Notes: generated from the sequence alone by a model not told the origin. Shown: positions 24,734 to 32,932, numbered from the stretch's first letter. The stretch: 39,550 bases of DNA from JBAYJM01 sp964350585 (GCA_964350585.1 CAYGKC010000007.1:1-39550); one strand, 5' to 3'. Numbers and translations are program-made.

Positions 24734-26461
24734 TTATTTACTCCTTCTTTTTAGCATTTGGGAAATATGCGGTCCCATCCGCAGAAAATCATCTTCTTTT
24801 ACGGCTACTCGAAGCACTTCAGAAATATCCGTTTTTTGAAGCAATAAGGCTTCCATTGCCAAAAATGACAAAGGCTTGAACCCTTTTTCAACTGCAGCCT
24901 TTAAATAAGCGTCAGGATTGGATTCCCCTGCCATTATCATTTTTCGTTCATCATCTCCAATACCCCAATACTCGATTAAGGGAAATCTGCCGCTATATCC
25001 CATTCCTTGGCATAGCGGACAAGATTTATTGCCCTTTTTTGCCTTACGTAATTTTATGGAAATAGGATTTTCTGATTTGCTTTGGAGATAGTCATTTCCA
25101 AGCAAGTAGGTTAAGTCGTTGTTTCCAAGGTATTCTTCCGAGCAGTTTGCGCAAATTCTTCTTACCAAACGTTGTGACATTACAGCTAAAAGACTCGAAG
25201 CAATCGCAATCTTATGCAAACCAAATCCCATTATACGCTCAAGAGCAGAGATAGAATCATTAGTGTGCAAGGTTGCTAAAACCAAGTGGCCCGTATTTGC
25301 TGCATAGACTGCCGTTTGAGCGGTTTCTATATCTCTTATCTCTCCTACAAGTATCACGTCAGGATCTTGTCTTAGTGATGCTCTCAGGGCGCTTACAAAA
25401 GTAAAATCAACTAAAGGATTTACCTGTGATTGCGTAAGGCCCGTTATGGGGATTTCAACGGGATCTTCAATGGTCATTATGTTTCTGGAGCCATCGTTTA
25501 ATTCGTTTAGTCCCCCATAGAGAGTCGTTGTTTTCCCGGAACCTGTTGGACCGGTAACCAAAATCAAGCCGTAAGGCTGATGAAGTCGCCTTGAAAAGCG
25601 TTCAATCAAATCAGTATCCATGCCTATTGAGTCGAGGCGATATTGCACTTCTTTTATTTTCATTACCCTTAATACTGCTTTTTCGCCATGGACGGTTGGA
25701 ATGATGGAAACGCGCAAGGAAAAGCCCGAGAGTTTTTGATTTTTTGCAATCTCTTCATTTGAGAAGGAAATCCTGCCATCTTGTGGCCTCATATGTTCAT
25801 CCATTTTCATTCTGGATGCATTTTTGATGATGGCAATTACTTTACGGGTGATTTCAGGAGTTAGCGAGTATTCCGCTATTCTTAAAACTCCATCTATTCT
25901 GAATCTGATTCTGCCGTACTCTTCTTCGGGTTCGACATGAATATCCGACGCATTTCGCAAAAAAGCATAATTGATAATTGCCTTGAATCCTTCTAAAGCC
26001 GTACTGTCGCTGTCGACGGTGTGAAGATAGGATTGGCGTGCTTTTTTATCAAGAAGAAGAGCAAATCCATTTTGCTTTATCTCTGCAAATTCTAATTCCG
26101 TCATCAAGACAAATTTCAGCTCATTCTGGTTGTAACCAAACCTGGGAAATTCATCTTGGTAAGCCATAGATATTCTGGTAATGAAATTTTCAACTTCTTC
26201 TCCATCTCCAATACATATTCCAAAGTAATGCTCAAGCGAACTGTTTCCCTTGACTGTTAATAGTGGTAAAAAACCTAATGAGCCAAGGACTCCCACATAT
26301 TGTTCGCGACTTTCAGCTTCTTGACCGATTTGCGGAGGGTTATTTTCTATTTCTCTTATTAACCCTTCAATTGTCAGAAACATTTCTGACATAAGCCTCG
26401 TTTTTATTCCTTCTTTAAGCAACAAAAGACAAATCTGATGCATTATTTGAATGGAATCCAT
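24734..26461 (-). CDS. PilB/GspE-type type II/IV secretion ATPase
   Basis: A 575-aa assembly ATPase for type IV pili or related machines. An N-terminal region of about 150 residues resembles no domain I can name. It is followed by ASDIHVEPEEEYGRIRFRIDG (the PilB N2 domain, 171-191), Walker A GPTGSGKTTTLYGGL (304-318), the Asp box MTIEDPVEI, Walker B PDVILVGEIRD (367-377) and the His box ATLHTND. The four-Cys zinc site is CANC (437-440) and CPLC (481-484). No pilin or PilC gene lies nearby. A strong AAAGGAG precedes the start at 26461. Confidence 0.93.
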   Translation of the reverse strand: MDSIQIMHQICLLLLKEGIKTRLMSEMFLTIEGLIREIENNPPQIGQEAESREQYVGVLGSLGFLPLLTVKGNSSLEHYFGICIGDGEEVENFITRISMAYQDEFPRFGYNQNELKFVLMTELEFAEIKQNGFALLLDKKARQSYLHTVDSDSTALEGFKAIINYAFLRNASDIHVEPEEEYGRIRFRIDGVLRIAEYSLTPEITRKVIAIIKNASRMKMDEHMRPQDGRISFSNEEIAKNQKLSGFSLRVSIIPTVHGEKAVLRVMKIKEVQYRLDSIGMDTDLIERFSRRLHQPYGLILVTGPTGSGKTTTLYGGLNELNDGSRNIMTIEDPVEIPITGLTQSQVNPLVDFTFVSALRASLRQDPDVILVGEIRDIETAQTAVYAANTGHLVLATLHTNDSISALERIMGFGLHKIAIASSLLAVMSQRLVRRICANCSEEYLGNNDLTYLLGNDYLQSKSENPISIKLRKAKKGNKSCPLCQGMGYSGRFPLIEYWGIGDDERKMIMAGESNPDAYLKAAVEKGFKPLSFLAMEALLLQKTDISEVLRVAVKEDDFLRMGPHISQMLKRRSK

Positions 26462-26502
26462 GATTATATCTCCTTTGGGCTATTTTATTGTTTAAGGTAC
26501 AT

Positions 26503-26537
26503 CTTAGTAAACTAAGGTTTAAATGTGTTTTTGTCAA
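26503..26537 (-). promoter_or_regulatory. Candidate promoter and operator of the PilB-like gene
   Basis: On the minus strand a perfect TTGACA (26532-26537) has a weak -10 (TAGTTT, 26509-26514) 17 bases downstream. The -10 sits inside the perfect inverted repeat CTTAG-TAAA-CTAAG (26503-26516). A palindrome over a poor -10 looks like a regulator site. Confidence 0.45.
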
Positions 26538-26560
26538 TAAAGACATCTTGAGGTGCTTAT

Positions 26561-26586
26561 AAAATAAAACCCCGCTTATGCGGGAT
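26561..26586 (-). terminator. Terminator of the rpsB-tsf operon
   Basis: On the minus strand CCCGC-ATAA-GCGGG followed by GTTTTATTTT, just after the PSP1 gene. Confidence 0.8.
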
Positions 26587-26591
26587 TAAAT

Positions 26592-27419
26592 TTAAGTATT
26601 TTCTTCTTTTTTCTCCTCTTTGTTTATGGGAACTTCTACAATTAAGTTTTTATCTCCTTCTTTGTCAGCATCAATTCTTACATCTACGCTTGACTTAAGT
26701 ACATGCCATCCTATTACTTCTCCCCTGCCATGTTTGGTTCTTACTCTTGTCCCCACAGGAGGTAATTTTTTGGCAATTTCTTGATAGACATCGTTTTCAA
26801 ATGCAAGGCAACATTTTAATCTTCCGCATATGCCGGACAATCTTTCTGAACCTCTATGAGCTACCTGTTGCATATCAGCGAATTCAGAAGTTACATTACC
26901 AAGGCGAGTTAAGTGTCCTTTGCAACACTGTTTTAATCCGCAACAGCCAACATTCCCTTGTATTTTAGCTTCATCCCTTACTCCGAGTTGATGCAAGCGG
27001 ATAGATTTTTGGTAATGTCTGTTTAATGCTTTAACCAAGTTTCTGAAATCAATTCTTCCGTCGGCTATAAATGCAAAAGTTAAGCGTTGATTATCAAAAG
27101 AAAAATGGCAATCAACTACTTTCATTTCTAATCCATTCTTTTTTGCGGTTTTTCGACAAAAAAGAATAGTTTCATTTTTATCAATATCAGTTGAAGCTAG
27201 AACGTCGCAATCTTCTCTGGTGGCAATTCTTTCGATATTTCCTATAAAATCCCATTCTTCGCTTTTTTCGTCTATCTCTTTAATTTCAATCACTTTTCCG
27301 GCATCTTGACCTAATTCTGAATTTACAACAACAGTCATTCCCGGATTTAAATCTATTCCATTCAAATCAAAAGCAAATGGCTTATCCCAAGAAACAAATT
27401 GGACAATTGCTGCTTTCAT
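26592..27419 (-). CDS. PSP1 domain protein (RicT/YaaT-like)
   Basis: A 275-aa protein of the PSP1 family. Family marks are GVRDEAKIQGNVGCCGLKQC (about 151-170) and LSGICGRLKCCLAFE (about 193-207), a cysteine-rich pattern like that of Bacillus RicT, which with RicA and RicF binds Fe-S clusters and affects RNA maturation. The C-terminus PPVGTRVRTKHGRGEVIGW is a small barrel. It lies 3 bases after tsf, so it is expressed with S2 and EF-Ts. No RicA or RicF is visible in the window, so the role is open. Confidence 0.88.
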   Translation of the reverse strand: MKAAIVQFVSWDKPFAFDLNGIDLNPGMTVVVNSELGQDAGKVIEIKEIDEKSEEWDFIGNIERIATREDCDVLASTDIDKNETILFCRKTAKKNGLEMKVVDCHFSFDNQRLTFAFIADGRIDFRNLVKALNRHYQKSIRLHQLGVRDEAKIQGNVGCCGLKQCCKGHLTRLGNVTSEFADMQQVAHRGSERLSGICGRLKCCLAFENDVYQEIAKKLPPVGTRVRTKHGRGEVIGWHVLKSSVDVRIDADKEGDKNLIVEVPINKEEKKEENT

Positions 27420-27422
27420 ACT

Positions 27423-28196
27423 TTATATTTGAAATCTTTTATATTCTTTAATTTTTGCCTCACCTAAAATTTCAGATATTTTTTTAGAGTCATCTTTAAC
27501 AAAATACTGATTTAGCAGGCAATTGTCCTCATAAAATTTTGCAAGCTTTCCTTCGATTATTTTATTCAAGATTTGTTCCGGTTTACCTTCTTTTTTTAAT
27601 ACTTCTGAATATATTTCTTTTTCTTTTTCAATTATTTCAGACGGAACATCTTCCGGTTTTAGCCATTTAGGAGCCATAGCTGTTGCATGCATAGCAATGT
27701 CATTTGCCAAATCAACACTTCCACCCTCTAAAGATATTAAAGCGCATGTTTTTTTGTTAAAATGCAAATAAGATCCTATGGTTTCCCCTTGCATTACAGC
27801 ATAATCATTCAATACTAAGTTTTCACCAATTTTTACAACTAATTCATTTTTAATTACGCCTTCAGCCCAACTTTTAAATTCAACTTCAGGCATGGAAAGC
27901 GCTTTTTGCGCAAAATCATTTACAGTATTTATAAAGTCTTCATTTTTGGCAACAAAATCCGTTTCACAGGCGACGGAAACAACCGAAACTTTATTATCTT
28001 CTTTAGCTAATGAAATTACCCCTTCTTTTGTGGCTCTATCTGCTTTCTTTGAAGCTTTTATTTCACCTTTTTTTCTAAGCACTTCTATGGCTAAGTTAAT
28101 ATCGCCATTAGCTTCTTCTAAGGCTTTTTTACAGTCAGCAATTCCTGCGCCTGTTTGTCCTCTTAATTGAGAAATCGTATTAAGATCAATGGGCAT
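27423..28196 (-). CDS. tsf: Elongation factor Ts
   Basis: A 257-aa EF-Ts, the nucleotide exchange factor of EF-Tu. The N-terminal UBA-like domain starts ISQLRGQTGAGIADCKKALE, then VVSVACETDFVAKNEDF and IAMHATAMAPKWL. It is slightly shorter than most (about 280-290 aa). It follows rpsB by 52 bases, the usual order. Confidence 0.97.
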   Translation of the reverse strand: MPIDLNTISQLRGQTGAGIADCKKALEEANGDINLAIEVLRKKGEIKASKKADRATKEGVISLAKEDNKVSVVSVACETDFVAKNEDFINTVNDFAQKALSMPEVEFKSWAEGVIKNELVVKIGENLVLNDYAVMQGETIGSYLHFNKKTCALISLEGGSVDLANDIAMHATAMAPKWLKPEDVPSEIIEKEKEIYSEVLKKEGKPEQILNKIIEGKLAKFYEDNCLLNQYFVKDDSKKISEILGEAKIKEYKRFQI

Positions 28197-28248
28197 TTTT
28201 TTAAAATAATTAATAATAGATAATCTTGTTAAAGATTATAATTAACTT

Positions 28249-28968
28249 TTAATTTTGCTTTTTTTCCTTTGCTTCTTTGATCGCTTCTGAAACAGTCTTA
28301 AGAACAAGATTTATGGAATTCACAGCATCATCGTTAGCCGGAATGGGATAATTGAAAATATTTGGATTAATGTTGGTATCGCAAAATCCGAAAACGGCAA
28401 CTTTTCTTTTCTTGGCTTCTTCAACCGCTGTTTTTTCTCTTTTAGCATCAAGAATAAATACGGCTTCAGGAATTTTAGACATGTCGCCTAAGCCCCCAAC
28501 AATTTTTTCAAGTCTTTGGATTTCCTTTGTAAACTTAACCTGTTCATTTTTGGTATACTTCCCAAGGGCGCCGGTTTCTTTCTGTTCTTTTAAGCTTCTA
28601 TACTTTTTAATAAGCTTGCTGACGTTGGCAAAGTTTGTAAACAATCCGCCAACCCATCTTTCATTGATATAGGGCATACCGGCCAATTCTGCATACTTTT
28701 TAATCATATCTTTTCCTTGGCTTTTTGTTCCAATAAATAAAACATTACCGCCTTCTGAGACAATTTTTTGTAACTGATTGACGGCAATTTCCAGTTTTTC
28801 TAATGTTTTTTCCAAATCAATGATATGCACTCCGCCTCTTTCGATAAAAATAAAATCATTGGCTTTTGGATGCCACTTGCCTTTTTGATGTCCAAAATGG
28901 ACGCCTGCTTTAAGCAGTTCTAGTACTGTTGGTAAATTTCCGCCAGAGGCGGACACATTGTTTTCCAT
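28249..28968 (-). CDS. rpsB: 30S ribosomal protein S2
   Basis: A 239-aa S2. Conserved parts are LLKAGVHFGHQKGKWHPKAN, FIERGGVHIIDLEKTL, VLFIGTKSQGKDMI, INERWVGGLFTNF and VFGFCDTNINPNIFNYPIPANDDAVNSI (the last 28 residues span two motifs). The first 11 residues include VSASGGN, encoded by a perfect palindrome (TCCGCC-TCT-GGCGGA), which looks like an added segment before the usual start of the fold. Confidence 0.97.
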   Translation of the reverse strand: MENNVSASGGNLPTVLELLKAGVHFGHQKGKWHPKANDFIFIERGGVHIIDLEKTLEKLEIAVNQLQKIVSEGGNVLFIGTKSQGKDMIKKYAELAGMPYINERWVGGLFTNFANVSKLIKKYRSLKEQKETGALGKYTKNEQVKFTKEIQRLEKIVGGLGDMSKIPEAVFILDAKREKTAVEEAKKRKVAVFGFCDTNINPNIFNYPIPANDDAVNSINLVLKTVSEAIKEAKEKKQN

Positions 28969-28971
28969 ATT

Positions 28972-29098
28972 TTTTTTCCTTTTTAAGGGTCTGGCCGATA
29001 ATTCGGATAGTCCCGCCTCTACTCCCTCCGCCCCACTGGGGAAGGAAAATTATGGGAGTATGAGTGATTAGTTAAATAATTCCTGCATAGCAGAGATT
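28972..29098 (-). promoter_or_regulatory. Structured 5' leader of rpsB-tsf
   Basis: The predicted leader of about 130 nt is much richer in GC than its surroundings. Minus-strand helices: CTGC-TAT-GCAG near 29083-29093; ACTCCC (29054-29059) with GGGAGT (29021-29026), enclosing TCC/GGA and CCCC-AGT-GGGG (29031-29041); and CCGA-ATTA-TCGG (28995-29006). An AAAAAGGA ribosome binding site follows. No T-run is present, so it is not an attenuator of the simple kind. A feedback site for S2 is possible. Confidence 0.6.
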
Positions 29099-29104
29099 AA
29101 AAAT

Positions 29105-29133
29105 AATTTAACAAAAAATGGTCAATTTGTCAA
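29105..29133 (-). promoter_or_regulatory. rpsB promoter
   Basis: On the minus strand: TTGACA (29128-29133), 17-base spacer, TAAATT (29105-29110). rplY has the same hexamers and spacing. Confidence 0.75.
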
Positions 29134-29183
29134 ATGTTGCACATATAATCAAATAGTGATAATTTTAATCAGAGGAGGAATTT

Positions 29184-29564
29184 ATGGACGCATATATTTT
29201 TCAGGAGATTAAGTCACTTGCAGAAACCATTTACCGCCAAAGATTGGAGGCACTTGCACTAATAGACTGGCACTTAGCTCAAGAAATGCTTAGAAAACGG
29301 TCTACTGGCACTGAACTGGATAGTGAATCTGTTGAACTCTTGGCTCAATTTCTTTATGACGAAAGGATAAAGAAACAACAACGGGCTGATTGGTTTGTTG
29401 CAAGGAGGAGGTTGAAAAAGTCTTTTGGAGAGAATATTCCTGAGGAGGAGATTTCTCAAGTTGCCAACCGTATTTCGCAAGAGCGTGAAGAAAAGTTGCG
29501 AAAACAGGATTGGCTCAAGGCAGAGAATTTCTTGCGAGAAAGGGCGGGAAAAGATCATTTTTGA
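29184..29564 (+). CDS. Unknown protein with three A-x(4)-R-DW-A repeats
   Basis: A 126-aa soluble, charged helical protein. The start at 29184 has a very strong GAGGAGG site. Three repeats of about 30 residues are visible: 11-39 (AETIYRQRL, IDWHLAQEMLRKR), 52-81 (AQFLYDERI, ADWFVARRRLKKS) and 91-120 (ANRISQERE, QDWLKAENFLRER). The shared pattern A..(I/L)Y..R.......DW..A...L..R recalls the DUF2934 motif, of unknown function, but this is from memory. It is divergent from rpsB, with a TATAAT at 29144-29149, and ends before a perfect terminator hairpin. Confidence 0.85.
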   Translation: MDAYIFQEIKSLAETIYRQRLEALALIDWHLAQEMLRKRSTGTELDSESVELLAQFLYDERIKKQQRADWFVARRRLKKSFGENIPEEEISQVANRISQEREEKLRKQDWLKAENFLRERAGKDHF

Positions 29565-29577
29565 CAAAAATACAGTG

Positions 29578-29604
29578 AGCGATAGCAAGTTGCTGTCGCT
29601 TTTA
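29578..29604 (+). terminator. Terminator after the three-repeat protein
   Basis: AGCGATAGCAA and TTGCTGTCGCT form an 11-bp stem (one G-U pair) followed by TTTTAAATT. Confidence 0.8.
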
Positions 29605-29613
29605 AATTGGCTA

Positions 29614-29642
29614 TTGACATTTTATAATTTTAATTCTATAAT
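29614..29642 (+). promoter_or_regulatory. Consensus promoter of rpmE
   Basis: TTGACA (29614-29619), 17-base spacer, TATAAT (29637-29642): a perfect match at optimal spacing. The start lies near 29649, about 20 bases before the ATG. Confidence 0.9.
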
Positions 29643-29668
29643 AATTCAGTAATACTAAAGAAATTGAT

Positions 29669-29950
29669 ATGAAAAAAGATATTCATCCAAATTATTATCC
29701 AGAAGCAAAAATTACCTGTGCATGCGGTAACGTTTTTACTATTGGATCAACAGTAGAATCAATTAATGTTGAAATCTGTTCAGCTTGCCATCCTTACTAC
29801 ACAGGCAAACAAAAATTAGTTGATACAGCGAGACGTATTGATAAATTCCAGAAAAGAGCTGAAGCAAAAGCTACTAAAGCAACTGGAAAGAAAGTAAAAA
29901 AAGAACGACAAGCCATAACGAAAAAAGCAAAGGCTGCAAAGGAAAAATAA
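29669..29950 (+). CDS. rpmE: 50S ribosomal protein L31 with Lys/Ala-rich tail
   Basis: A 93-aa L31. The core is MKKDIHPNYYPEAKITCACG and NVEICSACHPYYTGKQKLVDTAGR-like sequence (here TARRIDKF), with cysteines in CAC and CSAC that fit the zinc form. The last 25 residues are mostly Lys and Ala and probably disordered. It has its own perfect promoter and terminator. Confidence 0.96.
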   Translation: MKKDIHPNYYPEAKITCACGNVFTIGSTVESINVEICSACHPYYTGKQKLVDTARRIDKFQKRAEAKATKATGKKVKKERQAITKKAKAAKEK

Positions 29951-29961
29951 ATGGAAAAAAC

Positions 29962-29996
29962 AAAGAACCTGAACTTTAACAGGTTCTTTTTGTTTG
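29962..29996 (+). terminator. rpmE terminator
   Basis: AAAGAACCTG and CAGGTTCTTT form a 10-bp stem with an 8-base loop, followed by a T-rich run. Confidence 0.88.
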
Positions 29997-30020
29997 TATA
30001 ATATGTTAAAATAAATAAAT

Positions 30021-31085
30021 ATGGAGAATAAATTAAATAAAATTCAAGAAAGGTTTGATGAACTGGAGCGGCTTTTGCAAGACGAATCCGTTATTACCGA
30101 TCCTTCAAAATTAAAGGATATTTCACAAGAATATGATGATCTTAAAGAAATTATCAATTCAAAAAAAGAACTGGAAAAAATTAACTCGCAAATTTTAGAA
30201 GTGGAAAAGTTAATTGATGAAAACAGTGACGATGAAGAATTAAGAAGTATTTCGCTGGAAGAACAAAATGAACTGCAAAACCAGAAAAAAGAATTAGAGC
30301 GAAAGATCAGTTCACTTTTAATTCCTAAAAATCAAAATGATAAGAAAAATGTAATTATTGAAATAAGAGCCGGTGCCGGAGGAGACGAATCGGCTCTTTT
30401 TGCCGCTGAATTAATGAGAATGTATATGAAATTTGCTGAAACAAACAGTTGGAAAAGCAAATTAATTTCTTCAAATAAAATTGGCATCGGAGGTTTCAAA
30501 GAAGTTGTTTTTGAAATTACCGGCAAGGAGGTATATGGAACTATGAAATTTGAAAGCGGTGTCCATAGGGTTCAACGAGTTCCGGAAACTGAAAAAAAAG
30601 GCAGAGTACATACTTCCACAATCACAGTGGCCGTATTGCCAGAAGCTGAAGAAGTTGATTTGAAAATTGATGCCAAAGATTTACGCATAGATACATTTTG
30701 TTCAGGCGGTGCCGGCGGACAAAGCGTAAACACAACATATTCAGCCGTAAGAATAACTCATATTCCGACAAACGTGGTTGTCTCATGCCAGGACGAAAGA
30801 TCGCAATTGCAAAACAGGGAAAAAGCAATGCTTGTTCTTCGCTCGAGACTATTGGATTTTAAAAGACAAGAAGAAGAAGCCAAGTTAGGAGCTGAAAGAA
30901 AATCTCAAATTGGCACAGGTGACAGAAGCGAAAAAATTAGAACCTATAATTTTCCGCAAGACAGAATAACAGATCATAGAATAGGTCAGAATTTCAGCAA
31001 TATACCCCAGGTATTAAACGGAGATTTATTTTCGATTATAGACGCTTTAAAGGCTGATTATGTAGTTAAGATGCTTAAGGATTAA
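30021..31085 (+). CDS. prfA: Peptide chain release factor 1
   Basis: A 354-aa RF1 that ends translation at UAA and UAG. GGQ lies in CSGGAGGQSVNTTYSAVRITH (about 233-253). The stop-reading tripeptide is PET in HRVQRVPETEKKGRVHTS, fitting the PxT of RF1 rather than the SPF of RF2. IEIRAGAGGDESALFAAEL marks domain 2. It is the first gene of a run with a GT2 and prmC, which modifies the GGQ glutamine. The TATAAT at 29997-30002 may be its -10. Confidence 0.97.
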   Translation: MENKLNKIQERFDELERLLQDESVITDPSKLKDISQEYDDLKEIINSKKELEKINSQILEVEKLIDENSDDEELRSISLEEQNELQNQKKELERKISSLLIPKNQNDKKNVIIEIRAGAGGDESALFAAELMRMYMKFAETNSWKSKLISSNKIGIGGFKEVVFEITGKEVYGTMKFESGVHRVQRVPETEKKGRVHTSTITVAVLPEAEEVDLKIDAKDLRIDTFCSGGAGGQSVNTTYSAVRITHIPTNVVVSCQDERSQLQNREKAMLVLRSRLLDFKRQEEEAKLGAERKSQIGTGDRSEKIRTYNFPQDRITDHRIGQNFSNIPQVLNGDLFSIIDALKADYVVKMLKD

Positions 31086-31118
31086 TATTCTCTTTAATTT
31101 TATCGCTCATAATTTGAT

Positions 31119-31793
31119 ATGGGAGATAAAATTAATTGCAAAAAAAACAAAAAAATTTCATTGATTATTCCAGCCAAGAATGAGTCGAAAAATATTTCGC
31201 GCGTATTGAAAATAGCAGTAAAAGCAAAAGAAATAGATGAAATAATAGTTATTGCAGATGATTGCAATGATAACACCGTTGAAATTGCCAAAAAATTTAA
31301 AGTAAAAGTATTTGAAAATATAAATTCAAAAGGAAAAGGAGACGCAATGATTAGAGGTGTGGGGTTGTCAACAGGAGAAATTATTATGTTTATGGATGCA
31401 GATTTAGTTGGTTTAAAACAAAAACATATCAATCAGCTTCTTTTGCCTATAATTAATCAAGAGTGCGATATTACAATTGGTCTTCGAGGCAGGATTTTCG
31501 GACTTAGCGCATTGATACCAAAAATTTTTCATAGCCTGGCTATTGGCGGAGAAAGGGCGATGTCAAAAGATTTTTTTAACTCATTACCGGTTAAAGCTGA
31601 TATAAACGGTTTTGGCATAGAAACGATAATAAATTGGTGGGCTAAAAAAAATAAATTAAGAATGCACTTCCCTATTTTAGAAGGTCTTAATCAAGTGATA
31701 AAAGAAAAGAAATGGGGTTTTTTTAAGGGATTTTATTGCAGAATTATTCTTTGTTATCAAATAATAAAAGCTCAAATTAAAATAAGATTATAA
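31119..31793 (+). CDS. Glycosyltransferase family 2
   Basis: A 224-aa GT-A glycosyltransferase. KISLIIPAKNESKNISRVL, IADDCNDNTVEIAKKF and the DxD of MFMDADLVGL mark the family; GRIFGLSALIPKIFHSLAIG suggests a dolichyl-phosphate-sugar or glucosyl-phosphoglycerate synthase branch, but the donor is unclear. It lies 33 bases after prfA, and its TAA overlaps the prmC ATG by one base, so it is embedded in the release factor operon. Confidence 0.88.
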   Translation: MGDKINCKKNKKISLIIPAKNESKNISRVLKIAVKAKEIDEIIVIADDCNDNTVEIAKKFKVKVFENINSKGKGDAMIRGVGLSTGEIIMFMDADLVGLKQKHINQLLLPIINQECDITIGLRGRIFGLSALIPKIFHSLAIGGERAMSKDFFNSLPVKADINGFGIETIINWWAKKNKLRMHFPILEGLNQVIKEKKWGFFKGFYCRIILCYQIIKAQIKIRL

Positions 31794-32665
31794 TGATATT
31801 TAAGGAAGCATTATTTAAAGCAGAACAAATTTTAAATAAGTCAAAAATACCAACTCCCGGACTTGATTCGGAAGTTTTGTTTTCATTCGCAATAGGCAGG
31901 ACCAAAGAATTTATTTACACTTATCCAGAAAAAGAAATTTCTAATAAAGAACTAAAGTATTTTTTTAGTTTAATAAATAAAAGAGCAAACTATTTTCCAG
32001 TAGCATATATTACCGGACAAAGAGAATTTTATGGTATGAATTTTCAGGTAAATAAAAACGTTCTTGTCCCCTGCCCTGAAACAGAGCTGCTTGTTGAAGA
32101 GGTTATTGATTATTGTTCAAAAAGAAAAGGAAATGATCTAACTATTGCGGATATAGGAACGGGATCGGGTATAATTGCGCTTACTTTGAAAAAATATTTA
32201 CCTAACTCGAAAATATTAGCCACTGACAAATCCAAAAAAGCATTAAAAATTGCTAGAATAAATGGCAGAAAATTAAAGTTAAAAATTTCGTATTATTCTG
32301 GAAATTTGTTAGAACCAATAAAATTAAAAAAAATTGATATTATAGTTGCAAATATGCCATATGTTGATAGTAAAGGCAAAAATTACCATAGATCAAGTAA
32401 TCTTAGCGTTCATAAAAAGATACTTTCTAAAATGCCAAGTATCTCTCTTTTTGGCGGAAAATACGGACTTGAAATTTACGAAAAATTTTTCAAACAAATT
32501 GTTAAATTAAAATATTCGCCGGAAGCGATTTTCTGTGAAATCGGACACTCTTATTTAGTTCAAACCAAAAAATTAGTAAACAATATATTTCCCAAATCTC
32601 AATTTGAAATAAAAAAGGATTTAGCTGGATTGAACAGAATACTAATTATTAGACAAAAAAAATAG
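31793..32665 (+). CDS. prmC: Release factor glutamine methyltransferase PrmC
   Basis: A 290-aa HemK-type enzyme that methylates the glutamine of the GGQ loop in release factors; prfA lies upstream in the same run. The helical N-domain is followed by YITGQREFYGMNFQVN and VLVPCPETELL, SAM motif I IADIGTGSGIIALTL (118-132), and the catalytic motif. The last is NMPY (187-190) instead of the nearly universal NPPY, and VPCPETE replaces the usual VPRPETE. The family is not in doubt, but the changes could alter substrate binding. Confidence 0.93.
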   Translation: MIFKEALFKAEQILNKSKIPTPGLDSEVLFSFAIGRTKEFIYTYPEKEISNKELKYFFSLINKRANYFPVAYITGQREFYGMNFQVNKNVLVPCPETELLVEEVIDYCSKRKGNDLTIADIGTGSGIIALTLKKYLPNSKILATDKSKKALKIARINGRKLKLKISYYSGNLLEPIKLKKIDIIVANMPYVDSKGKNYHRSSNLSVHKKILSKMPSISLFGGKYGLEIYEKFFKQIVKLKYSPEAIFCEIGHSYLVQTKKLVNNIFPKSQFEIKKDLAGLNRILIIRQKK

Positions 32666-32932
32666 GTCTGCATATATTCCCGGTGGAATTTTACAGACCC
32701 TAACTAATTCTTTTCTTTTCTTTTCTTTAAAGTCAACATCGATAATGTTGGATGGCTCCGCTTGTTTTACGCTTTCTTTTGGCGGAATCTCAGCATTATC
32801 CATTCTTTTTACTGCATCGTTTATTGGAGATATATCCTCACAATAAGTTGCTACCGAACGTAAAATCTTTACTATTGCGAAGATAACAAATAACAAGTAA
32901 AGTACTGATAGAAAACAAATGATTTTTTCCAC
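32642..32932 (-). CDS. Unknown 96-aa one-helix membrane protein (GTG start)
   Basis: The start is set by GTG 32930-32932, preceded by a perfect AGGAGG seven bases upstream; the promoter's -35 covers the earlier ATG at 32989, which therefore cannot be used. The protein begins VEKIICFLSVLYLLFVIFAI, a single membrane helix, and the rest is polar (CEDISPINDAVKRMD to CKIPPGIYADLFF). I do not recognise it. Its 3' end overlaps the 3' end of prmC by 24 bases, tail to tail. Confidence 0.8.
   Translation of the reverse strand: MEKIICFLSVLYLLFVIFAIVKILRSVATYCEDISPINDAVKRMDNAEIPPKESVKQAEPSNIIDVDFKEKKRKELVRVCKIPPGIYADLFFLSNN

Noticed and set aside
25005..25020. A third copy of the rpoA-type TCCGC palindrome inside the PilB-like gene
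   Set aside because: GCATAGCGGACAA is shared with position 5998, but the other arm is missing, so it is probably a chance match in coding sequence.
15934..26461. A full conjugation or type IV pilus locus
   Set aside because: Only the TraG-like ATPase with its partner and a lone PilB-like ATPase are present; no relaxase, VirB proteins, pilin or PilC lie in the window.
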